From contig CANMAQ010000005.1 of assembly GCA_947495775.1 (NCBI GenBank), positions 1-64,000 on the forward strand: 64,000 bases of DNA, read 5' to 3'. A program made the position numbers and the translations under genes. Positions 47,150-56,476 of the stretch are shown one piece after another; the first letter of the stretch is position 1; every line of letters starts with the position of its first letter. This stretch comes from Jejuia algarum (lineage in GTDB: Bacteria; Bacteroidota; Bacteroidia; Flavobacteriales; Flavobacteriaceae). The notes beneath the pieces were generated by a model, which had not been told where the DNA came from, made no database searches, and worked only from the letters and a program-made list of their open reading frames with translations.

Positions 47150-50100
47150 ATGAGAACACTTACGCGTTTATGTTTTTTGCTATTATCCTTATGTACACCC
47201 TCTCTCTTTGCCCAAACTCCAAATGTAGTCGTCATTATTGCAGACGATATGGGATGGTCTCAAATTAGCACAGGCTTAACGAATTTGAACCATCCTAGCG
47301 ATTTTTATGAAACCCCACATCTAGATGCTATGGCCAGCCAAGGTATTGCTTTTCCTTATGGCTATGTAAATGGTGCCAATTGCGCGCCAACACGATCTGC
47401 TATCTTAAGTGGACAGTATGCTTCAAGACCCCATAATAATATTTGGGCCGTTGATAATTTGAACAGGGGCGGTAACAGCACCTTGTTAGTAGGGCCCTCT
47501 CAAGGCTTGCCTTCGGGTGTTGATGAATTGCCCACAACAGCAATTACCATTGCAGAAACGATGAAGACAGCGGGTTATGCAACGGTGCATCTCGGGAAGT
47601 TTCATGTTGGCGAGGATGAAAGTACAAATACCACCAATAATGCGGCTACAGACCAAGGTTTCGATGTCAATTATGGTGGCGGTACAAAAGGCAACCCAGG
47701 CAGTTATTTTGCCTCTTCTAGCGCCCCCTACACGTTTAATGCTAATATAGGCCCCGAACTGGATGTTTATGCCGCTCCTTATACCGCAGCAGAATCTTTG
47801 GCTTTAGCGGGAGACAATTCTTTAACAGGAACCAAAAAGCATGTGACGGATGCCATGGCAGATGCTGCTATAGATTGGATGGAACTTCATAAAATCAACC
47901 CTTTCTTTATGCATTTTAGCAATTATGCCATTCATGGCCCTTTTAATACAGACAATGGAAGACCAGATTTAGTGACCAAATACCAAGCTAAACCTCCTAG
48001 TCAAATTGGACATAATTCTATAGGGCAAGCTGCTATTGCAGAAGGTATGGATCAAACCATAGGCCGCTTGGTAGATTATTTAAAAACGACAGCAGACCCT
48101 AGAAACCCTGGTTTTATGTTATCTGAAAACACTTTAGTTTATTTTATTTCTGATAATGGAGGTGCTATCAGTTCAGACGACTCGGGGCCTTTAAGAGCGA
48201 TGAAAGGCGAATTGTATGAAGGGGGGATACGCTCTATTACCATTGCATGGTCTGAAGCTTCATGGTTGGCCAATAAAGGAACTGTAAATACGACCCCTGT
48301 TATGGCATTCGATTTGTATCCTACTATTGCCGAACTAGGTGGGGCTTCGCTTCCAGGAGCAGGCTATCCTATAGATGGTGTAAGCCAATGGCAAATGCTT
48401 ACTAATGGCACGGCATTAAATAGGGAAGCGTTGTATTGGCATTTCCCAGGGTATCTTATAGATAGTAAAAGAAATCAAAGGCCTGTGTCTATTATTAGAA
48501 AAGGCGATTATAAATTAATTCATAATTATGAAACAGCTTCATATGAATTGTACAATCTTATTACCGATATAAGTGAAACTACTAATTTGTTATCAGGGAG
48601 TCCAGATCAAGCGACCTTAACTATTGCTAACGGCATGAGTACCGATTTACAGAACCATTTGGTGGCTATTTCAGCTCCTTTGCCTACGTTTAGAAGTAAT
48701 GGACAAACGGTGCCTTTGCCCTATATTATTAACACAGGAGGCAGTACACCTAATTCTACAGCAGGTTGTCAAGCTGTTAGTGGTTATCAGGCCTATTGGG
48801 ATTTTGATCGTGTAAGTGCCGCCGATGATGCTTCAGACAATGCGAATCATCCAACAGCAGCCGTTGCGGCTTCTATTACTTACGATGCGGTTGATTTTAA
48901 AGAAGGCGATCAAGCCGTTGTTTTTGCGGGTACAGATGCCATTCAATATGCTACAAATACGAGTAGTCCTAATACATTTTTAAATGCAGGAATAACAGCG
49001 CGAACAGTCATGGCGTGGGTTAAACCTAGCGGACTTTCTGGCATTCAAAACCTATATGACGAAGGCGGGAAAAATCGAGGTATTGCTATACGACTTAACG
49101 GTGCTGTTTTAGAAACGATAGTAAGAGAAAATAATGATGCCATAGCCAATTTATTAACCGTGGCCTATCCTAATGATGGCCATTGGCATCATGTTGCTTT
49201 AGTATACGATGGCGCTGCAACAAGCCATAGTTTATACTTAGATGGCAGTCAGGTAGCGACCAGTACTGCCGCACCATCTGCTTTAGCCGATCATTTTAGT
49301 TTTGGCGGTATAGGCGGAAAATTAAGTGGTAATGATAGTTTTGAAAATGCAACCGATGCTTATTTTACAGGTAAAATGGATGCTTTTGCCGTATATAATT
49401 TGGCAGTATCACTTCAGGATATACAAAATTCGGCTTGTATCCCACAGCAAGTTGTTGCTAATGCAGGACCAGATGTTAGCATTTGCGAAAGCGATAGCAC
49501 GACGCTAACAGCAACAGGAGGCACAAATTATGTATGGAGTACAGGTGCAACAACAGCTAGCATTACCGTAAATCCAAATGCAACGACTACATATACAGTA
49601 ACGGTCTCTGATGGAACAACATCTGCTACCGATAGTGTTACAGTAACTGTAAACACAGTACCCATAGCTAATGCAGGGGCAGATGTGACTATAGATCAAG
49701 GCAATTCTACAACCTTAACAGCCACAGGTGGCGGCACATATTTATGGAGTACAGGCGCTACAACGGCTAGTATTACAGTAAGCCCAGTGAGTACAACAAT
49801 TTACACTGTTACTGTATCCCAAAATGGCTGTAGTGCGACAGATGATGTTCAAGTTACTGTAAACGCTACAAGCGGTTGTACTTACAGTGTGTTAAATACT
49901 GAAAGTTTTGAAACAGGCTGGGGCATATGGAATGATGGCGGATCGGATGCGGCTAGAGATGGTACTGCAGCTTATGCGACAACAGGAAGTTATAGCATGC
50001 GTTTACGAGATAATACCACTACGTCTGTAGGCACTACAGATAACCTGGATTTAACAATTTATGATGAAATAACCGTAGATTTTGGGTATTACTGCCGTAG

Positions 50101-50656
50101 TATGGATAATAGCAATGAGGATTTCTGGTTGCAATTGTCTACAGATGGCGGTGCTTCATACACTACAGTTGAAGAATGGAATTTTAGTGATGAGTTTGTA
50201 AATGATGTATTTTATACCGATTTAGTGATTATTCCAGGACCTTTTACAGCCAATACGAGATTGCGTTTTAGAGCAGATGCTTCTGGAAATCAAGATTGGG
50301 TGTATATTGATGATGTGGTGATAAGTGGTTGTAGTAGTTCTGGATCTTCTAAATTGATGTCAACAAAAGGTACACCAGAAGATACAACGTTAACCAATAC
50401 GTTTCTTAATTCTCAATTTGTGAAGAGTACCTTATACCCGAATCCGTTTACAGATAAAATTAAAATTAGTGTCGATGGCGCTTATAAAACCATAGAGATA
50501 CAGGTGTTTAATAGCTTAGGACAAACGGTATTTGATAAAACATTTACAAATGCTGGACCTATTGAAATACCAACAGCGCATTTAAAAAGTGGTCAATACC
50601 ATATTAAAATACGTGTTGATGGTAAAGTTGTACTTAAAAAAGCAATTAAGAAATAG
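47150..50656 (+). CDS. T9SS-exported sulfatase with LamG and PKD-like domains
   Basis: The 1168-aa protein starts MRTLTRLCFLLLSLCTPSLF, a signal peptide; the frame is open 183 bp further upstream but without export character. The sulfatase domain (about 22–520) has ADDMGW metal residues and the formylglycine motif Cys78-A-P-T-R, then SAILSGQ. A LamG domain (about 539–763) follows, then two PKD-like repeats each with AN-AG-x-DV and WSTGATTASITV (about 767–904), a MAM-like segment (about 910–1062) and a T9SS sorting domain (about 1094–1168). It needs a formylglycine-generating partner, not in this window. It should remove sulfate from a marine polysaccharide at the cell surface. Confidence 0.9.
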   Translation: MRTLTRLCFLLLSLCTPSLFAQTPNVVVIIADDMGWSQISTGLTNLNHPSDFYETPHLDAMASQGIAFPYGYVNGANCAPTRSAILSGQYASRPHNNIWAVDNLNRGGNSTLLVGPSQGLPSGVDELPTTAITIAETMKTAGYATVHLGKFHVGEDESTNTTNNAATDQGFDVNYGGGTKGNPGSYFASSSAPYTFNANIGPELDVYAAPYTAAESLALAGDNSLTGTKKHVTDAMADAAIDWMELHKINPFFMHFSNYAIHGPFNTDNGRPDLVTKYQAKPPSQIGHNSIGQAAIAEGMDQTIGRLVDYLKTTADPRNPGFMLSENTLVYFISDNGGAISSDDSGPLRAMKGELYEGGIRSITIAWSEASWLANKGTVNTTPVMAFDLYPTIAELGGASLPGAGYPIDGVSQWQMLTNGTALNREALYWHFPGYLIDSKRNQRPVSIIRKGDYKLIHNYETASYELYNLITDISETTNLLSGSPDQATLTIANGMSTDLQNHLVAISAPLPTFRSNGQTVPLPYIINTGGSTPNSTAGCQAVSGYQAYWDFDRVSAADDASDNANHPTAAVAASITYDAVDFKEGDQAVVFAGTDAIQYATNTSSPNTFLNAGITARTVMAWVKPSGLSGIQNLYDEGGKNRGIAIRLNGAVLETIVRENNDAIANLLTVAYPNDGHWHHVALVYDGAATSHSLYLDGSQVATSTAAPSALADHFSFGGIGGKLSGNDSFENATDAYFTGKMDAFAVYNLAVSLQDIQNSACIPQQVVANAGPDVSICESDSTTLTATGGTNYVWSTGATTASITVNPNATTTYTVTVSDGTTSATDSVTVTVNTVPIANAGADVTIDQGNSTTLTATGGGTYLWSTGATTASITVSPVSTTIYTVTVSQNGCSATDDVQVTVNATSGCTYSVLNTESFETGWGIWNDGGSDAARDGTAAYATTGSYSMRLRDNTTTSVGTTDNLDLTIYDEITVDFGYYCRSMDNSNEDFWLQLSTDGGASYTTVEEWNFSDEFVNDVFYTDLVIIPGPFTANTRLRFRADASGNQDWVYIDDVVISGCSSSGSSKLMSTKGTPEDTTLTNTFLNSQFVKSTLYPNPFTDKIKISVDGAYKTIEIQVFNSLGQTVFDKTFTNAGPIEIPTAHLKSGQYHIKIRVDGKVVLKKAIKK

Positions 50657-50703
50657 CTTAGGCTAGATTAGTAATATGACATTATAATTGATGTGTCTAA
50701 ATG

Positions 50704-50741
50704 AACCCCTTTATAAAAGTTTAAACCTTTATAAAGGGGTT
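50704..50741 (+). terminator. Terminator of the sulfatase gene
   Basis: AACCCCTTTATAAA and TTTATAAAGGGGTT form a perfect 14-bp stem with a 10-nt loop, followed by a T-rich tract, 47 bp after the stop. The palindrome may also serve the converging immunity gene. Confidence 0.8.
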
Positions 50742-50765
50742 GTTTATTCTCTAACTTTTCTTATA

Positions 50766-51203
50766 CTATTTTTCATATTTAAAAAGCATCTGATTAAGAA
50801 AATCTATATCTATTTGCTTTTTATGATTTTCAATATCGTTTAAAAATTCAATAATGATTGAGAATTCATCATCATTTTCAATGACTTTTTTTTTAACGAT
50901 TTCCTGAATTTTTTCTTGTGAGCTTAAAAATTGTGTAGTGTTAAATTTGCTTTCTAAAATTAAGTTTAACTCATCTTCTTCTTGTCGAGACAGACATTTA
51001 GTCCATTCTTTAATATCTCGTGAAATAATTTTTAAAGCTTTTAGATTTTTTTCTTTAAAACATTTTATTAAAACTTTTTTCATATCAGAAAAAATAAAAT
51101 CACTTTTTTGACCATTATTTTTTGATAGAAAATTAATGACGAACAAACTGTAATCTTTATGGTATTGAAGTTCGATTTGTTGTTTTTCTGTTAATTTTTT
51201 CAT
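50766..51203 (-). CDS. Putative immunity protein of the adjoining toxin remnant
   Basis: The 145-aa, helix-rich, charged cytoplasmic protein has no signal peptide or known motif. Its ATG lies 10 bp after the natural stop of a polymorphic-toxin C-terminal fragment (51214–51390), the spacing expected for a toxin–immunity pair. I therefore infer an immunity role. It is last in a long minus-strand run. It could instead be an unrelated orphan, since no family is recognised. Confidence 0.6.
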   Translation of the reverse strand: MKKLTEKQQIELQYHKDYSLFVINFLSKNNGQKSDFIFSDMKKVLIKCFKEKNLKALKIISRDIKEWTKCLSRQEEDELNLILESKFNTTQFLSSQEKIQEIVKKKVIENDDEFSIIIEFLNDIENHKKQIDIDFLNQMLFKYEK

Positions 51204-51213
51204 TTTGTGAAAT

Positions 51214-51588
51214 TTAAAACCCAGTGTAAGGCGCTATTGGTCCGAAATATAAATTTGAGGCTTCATGATAAATTGAGCCTAAGGGATTAATTTAGCTAAC
51301 TCCACGTATACGATTACCAACTTTACTATTACCGACCTCTCCATAGTGATTTATTAGCTGTTGTTCTCTTCCTCTACTAGCTGGATAGAATTTGCCTTTT
51401 TGGTCTAGGCTTTTTAATGTAACTATTTTATCATTGCCTTCAAAAATAATGGTATATCTATCTAAAGAATGTTTTTTAAAATATTCAGAATCAAAAGGTT
51501 ATACAATAGGTCTTTGTTTGTTTTGAGCACAGCTTATAAAGACTATAAAGCAAACACTAACAGGGATTAATTTTTGGAATAACTGCAT
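51214..51588 (-). pseudogene. Degenerate sixth lipoprotein copy fused to a polymorphic-toxin tip
   Basis: Reading from 51588, the first 28 codons match the downstream lipoprotein family (MQLFQKLIPVSVCFIVFISC, then AQNKQRPI), then a stop. In the same frame follow PFDSEYFKKHSLDRYTIIF and DKIVTLKSLDQKGK, which match residues about 255–295 of the second paralog, so some 220 codons are deleted. After KGK (about 51390) the sequence changes to FYPASRGREQQLINHYG, later GNRIRGVS, one stop, and INPLGSIYHEASNLYFG, ending at TAA 51214. The last part has the REQ-x-L-I...N-x-I-x-G-V-S-x-x-N-P layout of Bacteroidota Rhs/polymorphic toxin C-termini. Neither part can be functional. Confidence 0.75.
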
Positions 51589-51595
51589 GGTTTTG

Positions 51596-52576
51596 TTACC
51601 TGATAATTTCTAATGTGTTACTGCCTTTTGGTTTATGGAGGAATAAATATGATGATTTTCGTACTTTTAATATTTCTCCGTTTATCTCTTTTTCGAGTTT
51701 GGATGAAAAAGCTGACTTACCTAATCTGTCTATACTTTTTAAGGTGACAATTCTTCCATTAGCTCCAAAAACTATTGAGAAATTGTTCAAAGGAAAACGT
51801 TCTTTAAATTCACTATCAAATAACAATTCAAAATCTTTAATTCGATTTTTTAGACTTTTCGATTTTTCATCATTATAATATACAGCTTTGAAATATTCTA
51901 ATTCTCTCTTTTTGATTAACTTAACCCAAGCTTCTTCATCTTGTTGATAAATAACATCTGCATAATTTTTATAAAAGTCAAGTATTTCTTTTTCTAAAAG
52001 GTCTTGATCCATTTCTTTCAAGTTCTGAGAGTTGCTCCAACCTTCTAACTCATAAGGTACTTCGGCATTAAACGTAAATGTTTCTTCAAAATAGGGTAAA
52101 TCTTTATTTTTAAAAGGCCCATGAGATTCTCCTGTAGTCGTAGGTGCAAAATATTTGTGTACAACATCATAATCGGCACCTTCCCAAGGTGTGGCTTTAT
52201 CCCGTTTAAAAATGGTAAGGTCAAACCTTGATTTAGAGGTTAAAAGCGGAAACTCATGATCTCCTATTTGACCTAAAGGGAACAGTTTAACAGTAACTTT
52301 TTGCGGACCACTTTTTAAGATTAAATCGTTAATGGGTACAGCATGATTGGCTAAACCTGTATTTCTATAATGGTTGAATGCTAATATACCATTCACATAA
52401 ATTTCATAAAAACATCCACTTTGGTAGCCTTCTATATAATATTGCGGCATGCTAGGATACTCTAATTGTTTCGTGTTTTTATATAATTGGTCGATAGGTC
52501 TTTGTTTGTTTTGAGCACAGCTTATAAAGACTATAAAGCAAACACTAACAGGGATTAATTTTTGGAATAACTGCAT
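51596..52576 (-). CDS. Tandem lipoprotein paralog A
   Basis: The 326-aa protein has a lipoprotein signal with lipobox VFISC (Cys20). The mature part has YYIEGYQSGCFYEIYVNG (about 47–64), GLANHAVPIND, LKSGPQKVTVKLFPLG, AEVPYELEGWSNSQNLKEMD (about 172–191) and the end LHKPKGSNTLEIIR. I recognise no family. It is almost identical to copy C, with differences in only a few residues. Seven bases separate it from the next copy. Position downstream of a PAAR-like protein and a putative effector suggests an envelope-located immunity role. Confidence 0.72.
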   Translation of the reverse strand: MQLFQKLIPVSVCFIVFISCAQNKQRPIDQLYKNTKQLEYPSMPQYYIEGYQSGCFYEIYVNGILAFNHYRNTGLANHAVPINDLILKSGPQKVTVKLFPLGQIGDHEFPLLTSKSRFDLTIFKRDKATPWEGADYDVVHKYFAPTTTGESHGPFKNKDLPYFEETFTFNAEVPYELEGWSNSQNLKEMDQDLLEKEILDFYKNYADVIYQQDEEAWVKLIKKRELEYFKAVYYNDEKSKSLKNRIKDFELLFDSEFKERFPLNNFSIVFGANGRIVTLKSIDRLGKSAFSSKLEKEINGEILKVRKSSYLFLHKPKGSNTLEIIR

Positions 52577-52583
52577 GGTCTTG

Positions 52584-53564
52584 TCACCTGATAATTTCTA
52601 ATGTATTACTGCCTTTTGGTTTGTGGAGGTATAAGTATCTAGAATCTCTTACTTCATGTAAATCTCCATCTAAATTAATTTTTATACCATAAGAAAAAGC
52701 AGATTCACCTTTCCGTTCGATACTCTTTAAAGTAACTATTTTATCATCATTTTTAAAAATGATTGAATATTTATCTAATGGATATTTTTTTGAGTATTTG
52801 GAATCAAAAGGTTCGTAAAAATCTTTTAGCCTAGCTTTAAAACTTTTCTGTTCTTTATCATTATAATATACAGCTTTAAAATATTCTAACTCTCTTTTTT
52901 TTAACATTTCGGTCCAAATAGTTTCGTTTCTGTTATAGATGATGTCAGCATAATTTTCATAAAAGTCAAGAATTTCTTTTTCTAAAAGGTCTTGATCCAT
53001 TTCTTTTAAGTTCTGAGAGTTGCTCCAACCTTCTAACTCATAGGGTACTTCGGCATTAAACGTAAATGACTCTTCAAAATAGGGTAAATCTTTATTTTTA
53101 AAAGGCCCATGAGATTCTCCTGTAGTCGTAGGTGTAAAGTATTTGTGTACAACATCATAATCGGCACCTTCCCAAGGTGTGGCTTTATCCCGTTTAAAAA
53201 TGGTAAGGTCAAACCGTGATTTAGAGGTTAAAAGCGGAAACTCATGATCTCCTATTTGACCTAAAGGGAACAGTTTAACAGTAACTTTTTGCGGACCACT
53301 TTTTAAGATTAAATCATTAATGGGTACAGCATGATTGGCTAAACCTGTATTTCTATAATGTTTAAATACCAATATACCATTGACGTAAATTTCATAAAAA
53401 CACCCGCTTTGGTAGCCTTCTATATAATATTGAGGCATGCTAGGGTAGTCTAATTGTTTCACATTTTTATATAATTGGTCGATAGATCTTTGCTTGTTTT
53501 GAGCACAGCTTATAAAGACTATAAAGCAAATACTAAGAAGGATTAATTTTTGGAATAACTGCAT
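52584..53564 (-). CDS. Tandem lipoprotein paralog B
   Basis: The 326-aa protein is nearly identical to copies A and C up to about residue 200, then differs: NRNETIWTEMLKKRELEYFK and DFYEPFDSKYSKKYPLDKY replace the A/C sequence, before all converge again on LHKPKGSNTLEIIR. The signal is MQLFQKLILLSICFIVFISC. The mosaic pattern suggests gene conversion or selection on the 200–310 region, perhaps the part that contacts a toxin. Confidence 0.72.
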   Translation of the reverse strand: MQLFQKLILLSICFIVFISCAQNKQRSIDQLYKNVKQLDYPSMPQYYIEGYQSGCFYEIYVNGILVFKHYRNTGLANHAVPINDLILKSGPQKVTVKLFPLGQIGDHEFPLLTSKSRFDLTIFKRDKATPWEGADYDVVHKYFTPTTTGESHGPFKNKDLPYFEESFTFNAEVPYELEGWSNSQNLKEMDQDLLEKEILDFYENYADIIYNRNETIWTEMLKKRELEYFKAVYYNDKEQKSFKARLKDFYEPFDSKYSKKYPLDKYSIIFKNDDKIVTLKSIERKGESAFSYGIKINLDGDLHEVRDSRYLYLHKPKGSNTLEIIR

Positions 53565-53571
53565 GGTCTTG

Positions 53572-54552
53572 TCACCTGATAATTTCTAATGTGTTACTGC
53601 CTTTTGGTTTGTGGAGGAATAAATATGATGATTTTCGTACTTTTAATACTTCTCCGTTTATCTCTTTTTCGAGTTTGGATGAAAAAGCTGACTTACCTAA
53701 TCTGTGTATACTTTTTAAGGTGACAATTCTTCCATTAGCTCCAAAAACTATTGAGAAATTGTCCAAAGGAAAACGTTCTTTAAATTCACTATCAAATAAC
53801 AATTCAAAATCTTTAATTCGATTTTTTAGACTTTTCGATTTTTCATCATTATAATATACAGCTTTGAAATATTCTAATTCTCTCTTTTTAATTAACTTAA
53901 CCCAAGCTTCTTCATCTTGTTGATAAATAACATCTGCATAATTTTTATAAAAGTCAAGAATTTCTTTTTCTAGAAGGTCTTGATCCATTTCTTTTAAGTT
54001 TTGAGAGTTGCTCCAACCTTCTAACTCATAGGGCACCTCGGCATTAAACGTAAATGTTTCTTCAAAATAGGGTAAATCTTTATTTTTAAAAGGCCCATGA
54101 GATTCTCCTGTAGTCGTAGGTGCAAAGTATTTGTGTACAACATCATAATCGGCACCTTCCCAAGGTGTGGCTTTATCCCGTTTAAAAATGGTAAGGTCAA
54201 ACCGTGATTTAGAGGTTAAAAGCGGAAACTCATGATCTCCTATTTGACCTAAAGGGAACAGTTTAACAGTAACTTTTTGCGGGCCACTTTTTAAGATGTC
54301 ATCATTAATAGGTACAGCATGATTGGCTAAACCTACATTTTTGTAATGTTTAAATACCAATATACCATTGACGTAAATTTCATAAAAACACCCACTTTGG
54401 TAGCCTTCTATATAATATTGAGGCATGCTAGGGTAGTCTAATTGTTTCGCATTTTTATATAATTGGTCGATAGGTCTTTGCTTGTTTTGAGCACAGCTTA
54501 TAAAGACTATAAAGCAAACACTAACAGGGATTAATTTTTGGAGTAACTGCAT
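53572..54552 (-). CDS. Tandem lipoprotein paralog C
   Basis: The 326-aa protein (signal MQLLQKLIPVSVCFIVFISC) matches copy A nearly throughout, and copy B in its first 200 residues. The start-to-start distance to B is 988 bp, the same as B to A, so A–B–C arose by exact tandem duplication. The few differences from A include positions near residues 80–95 (a GLANHAVPINDDIL variant). Confidence 0.72.
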   Translation of the reverse strand: MQLLQKLIPVSVCFIVFISCAQNKQRPIDQLYKNAKQLDYPSMPQYYIEGYQSGCFYEIYVNGILVFKHYKNVGLANHAVPINDDILKSGPQKVTVKLFPLGQIGDHEFPLLTSKSRFDLTIFKRDKATPWEGADYDVVHKYFAPTTTGESHGPFKNKDLPYFEETFTFNAEVPYELEGWSNSQNLKEMDQDLLEKEILDFYKNYADVIYQQDEEAWVKLIKKRELEYFKAVYYNDEKSKSLKNRIKDFELLFDSEFKERFPLDNFSIVFGANGRIVTLKSIHRLGKSAFSSKLEKEINGEVLKVRKSSYLFLHKPKGSNTLEIIR

Positions 54553-54559
54553 GGTCTTG

Positions 54560-55504
54560 TTACCTGATAATTTCTAATGTATTACTGCCTTTTGGTTTGT
54601 GGAGTAACAAATACCTAAAAAAACGAACTTTATATTTACCTTCGTTATCTTCTTCTTGTTCAATTGTATGGAAAGCTGACTCTCCTTGTCTATCCAAGCT
54701 TCTTAATGTTACTACACGTCCATTGCCAAAAAAACTTATTTTGTAATTGTCTAACTCTGGTACTTCTAAAACTTCATTATCAAATGAATGTTTATATTCA
54801 TTGATCCTTTTTTCGATACTTTTTTTGTTATTATAATCAACAGAATGGACTCTTTCTCTTTCTCTTTTTGATACAGTTTTTGCCCATTGTTTTTCATCTC
54901 TATCGTTCAAAATTATACCATAATTTTTATAAAATAATAGAATTTCTTTTTCTAGTTGATCTTGATCCATTTCTGTTAAATTTTTAGAATTACTCCAACC
55001 ATCTAATTGATAAGGAACTTCGGCATTAAAAGTTATAGTTTCCTCAAAATAAGGTACACTCGTTTTTATTTTTACTTCATGTTCTTTTAGAAAATCATAT
55101 TCAAAGGCTTTATAGGTTTTTTTTTGATCACGCATAAATATTTTGAGCCTAAAAGTATCATCTGGATCAATAGTAGTATAGTTTTTATTATCAATTTCCC
55201 CTAAAGGGTATAATTTTATCGTGATTTTTTGTAAGCCACTTTTTAATATCATATCATTAATAGGAGTGGAATGGTTCGCTAATCCTACATATTTAAAATG
55301 CTTAAAGACAAGCATGTCATTGACTAAAATTTCATAGTAACACCCGCTTTGGTAGCCTTCTATATAATATTGGGGCATGCTAGGATACTCTAATTGTTTC
55401 GTGTTTTTATATAATTGGTCGATAGGCCTTTGTTTGTTTTGAGCACAGCTTATAAAGACTATAAAGCAAACACTAACAGGGATTAATTTTTGGAGTAACT
55501 GCAT
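54560..55504 (-). CDS. Tandem lipoprotein paralog D
   Basis: The 314-aa protein shares the signal and first 55 residues almost exactly with A and C. The middle then diverges (FRLKIFMRDQKKTYKAFEYD replaces the A/B/C segment with TTTGESHGPF), and the end is again LHKPKGSNTLEIIR. The middle is closer to copy E than to A–C. It is thus a chimera of the two subtypes. Confidence 0.72.
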   Translation of the reverse strand: MQLLQKLIPVSVCFIVFISCAQNKQRPIDQLYKNTKQLEYPSMPQYYIEGYQSGCYYEILVNDMLVFKHFKYVGLANHSTPINDMILKSGLQKITIKLYPLGEIDNKNYTTIDPDDTFRLKIFMRDQKKTYKAFEYDFLKEHEVKIKTSVPYFEETITFNAEVPYQLDGWSNSKNLTEMDQDQLEKEILLFYKNYGIILNDRDEKQWAKTVSKRERERVHSVDYNNKKSIEKRINEYKHSFDNEVLEVPELDNYKISFFGNGRVVTLRSLDRQGESAFHTIEQEEDNEGKYKVRFFRYLLLHKPKGSNTLEIIR

Positions 55505-55511
55505 GGTCTTG

Positions 55512-56465
55512 TTACCTGATAATTTCTAATGTATTACTGCCTTTTGGTTTGTGTAAAGTAAGTCCATGGAATACGTAAGCTTTTCTTGGTTTTCCATTAT
55601 ATTTTTTTTCTTCAATTGTTATTAATGCTGATTTTTTTCTGAATTTTTTGCTCTCTAATTTGACCATATGATTGTCACCGTAGATAATCATATTATAATT
55701 ATCTATAGGTAAAACCTCTAAATATTCGCTATCTAGACTAGATTTTAAACTTTCTGAAATTCTTTCTGAATCTTCTTGTTTAAAAAAATTTGATTTAGCA
55801 ACTTCTTTTTCTCTTTTTAGAATCAGGTTTTGCCATTTCTCTATGTTTTTTTCTGAGATAACTTTTGCAAAATCATTATAATATGCTAGAACTTCTCTCT
55901 CTAAGAGCTCTTGATCCATTTCTTTTAAGTTTTGAGAATTGCTCCATCCTTCTATTTTATAAGGTACTTCTGCATTAAAAACAATGGTTTCTTCAAAATA
56001 AGGTACGCTTGTTTCTATATTAGCATGATATTCTTTCAAAAACTCATATTTAAAGGATCTATATGATTTTTTCTGATCTCGCATAAATATTTTGAGCCTA
56101 AAACTATCACTGGGATCAATGGTAGTGAAGTTCTTATTGTCTACTTTACCCAAAGGATATAATTTTATAGTAACTTTTTGTGGGCCACTTTTTAAAATTT
56201 TAGAATTAATACAAACAGCATGATTTGCTAATCCTACATTCTTATAATGTTTAAAAACTATAAAATCATTTACATAAATTTCGTAGTAGCATCCGCTTTG
56301 ATAACTTTCAATGTAATATTTAGGTTCTTTATCGTAGTGTTTCACTTCTTTATAGGCAGAAGCTATTTTATCAAAAGACTTTTTCATTTTAGTTTTTTTT
56401 CTATTGTTTTGACCACAAGCTGTAAAGAGTATGATCATGCTAATTAAAGTGAATAGTTTTTTCAT
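55512..56465 (-). CDS. Tandem lipoprotein paralog E (most divergent)
   Basis: The 317-aa protein has a different signal (MKKLFTLISMIILFTAC, Cys17) and a divergent N-terminus. It keeps YYIESYQSGCYYEIYVN, GLANHAV, LKSGPQKVTIKLYPLG, KIEGWSNSQNLKEMDQ and the final LHKPKGSNTLEIIR. As the first of the five genes, 11 bp after the 981-aa gene, and the most divergent, it is the likely ancestral copy. That is an inference. Confidence 0.72.
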   Translation of the reverse strand: MKKLFTLISMIILFTACGQNNRKKTKMKKSFDKIASAYKEVKHYDKEPKYYIESYQSGCYYEIYVNDFIVFKHYKNVGLANHAVCINSKILKSGPQKVTIKLYPLGKVDNKNFTTIDPSDSFRLKIFMRDQKKSYRSFKYEFLKEYHANIETSVPYFEETIVFNAEVPYKIEGWSNSQNLKEMDQELLEREVLAYYNDFAKVISEKNIEKWQNLILKREKEVAKSNFFKQEDSERISESLKSSLDSEYLEVLPIDNYNMIIYGDNHMVKLESKKFRKKSALITIEEKKYNGKPRKAYVFHGLTLHKPKGSNTLEIIR

Positions 56466-56476
56466 TTAAGTTCTTA

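Noticed and set aside
51596..56465. Regular repeats that might be a CRISPR array
   Set aside because: The period is about 1 kb and each unit is a complete gene; no short repeats with spacers occur anywhere in the window.
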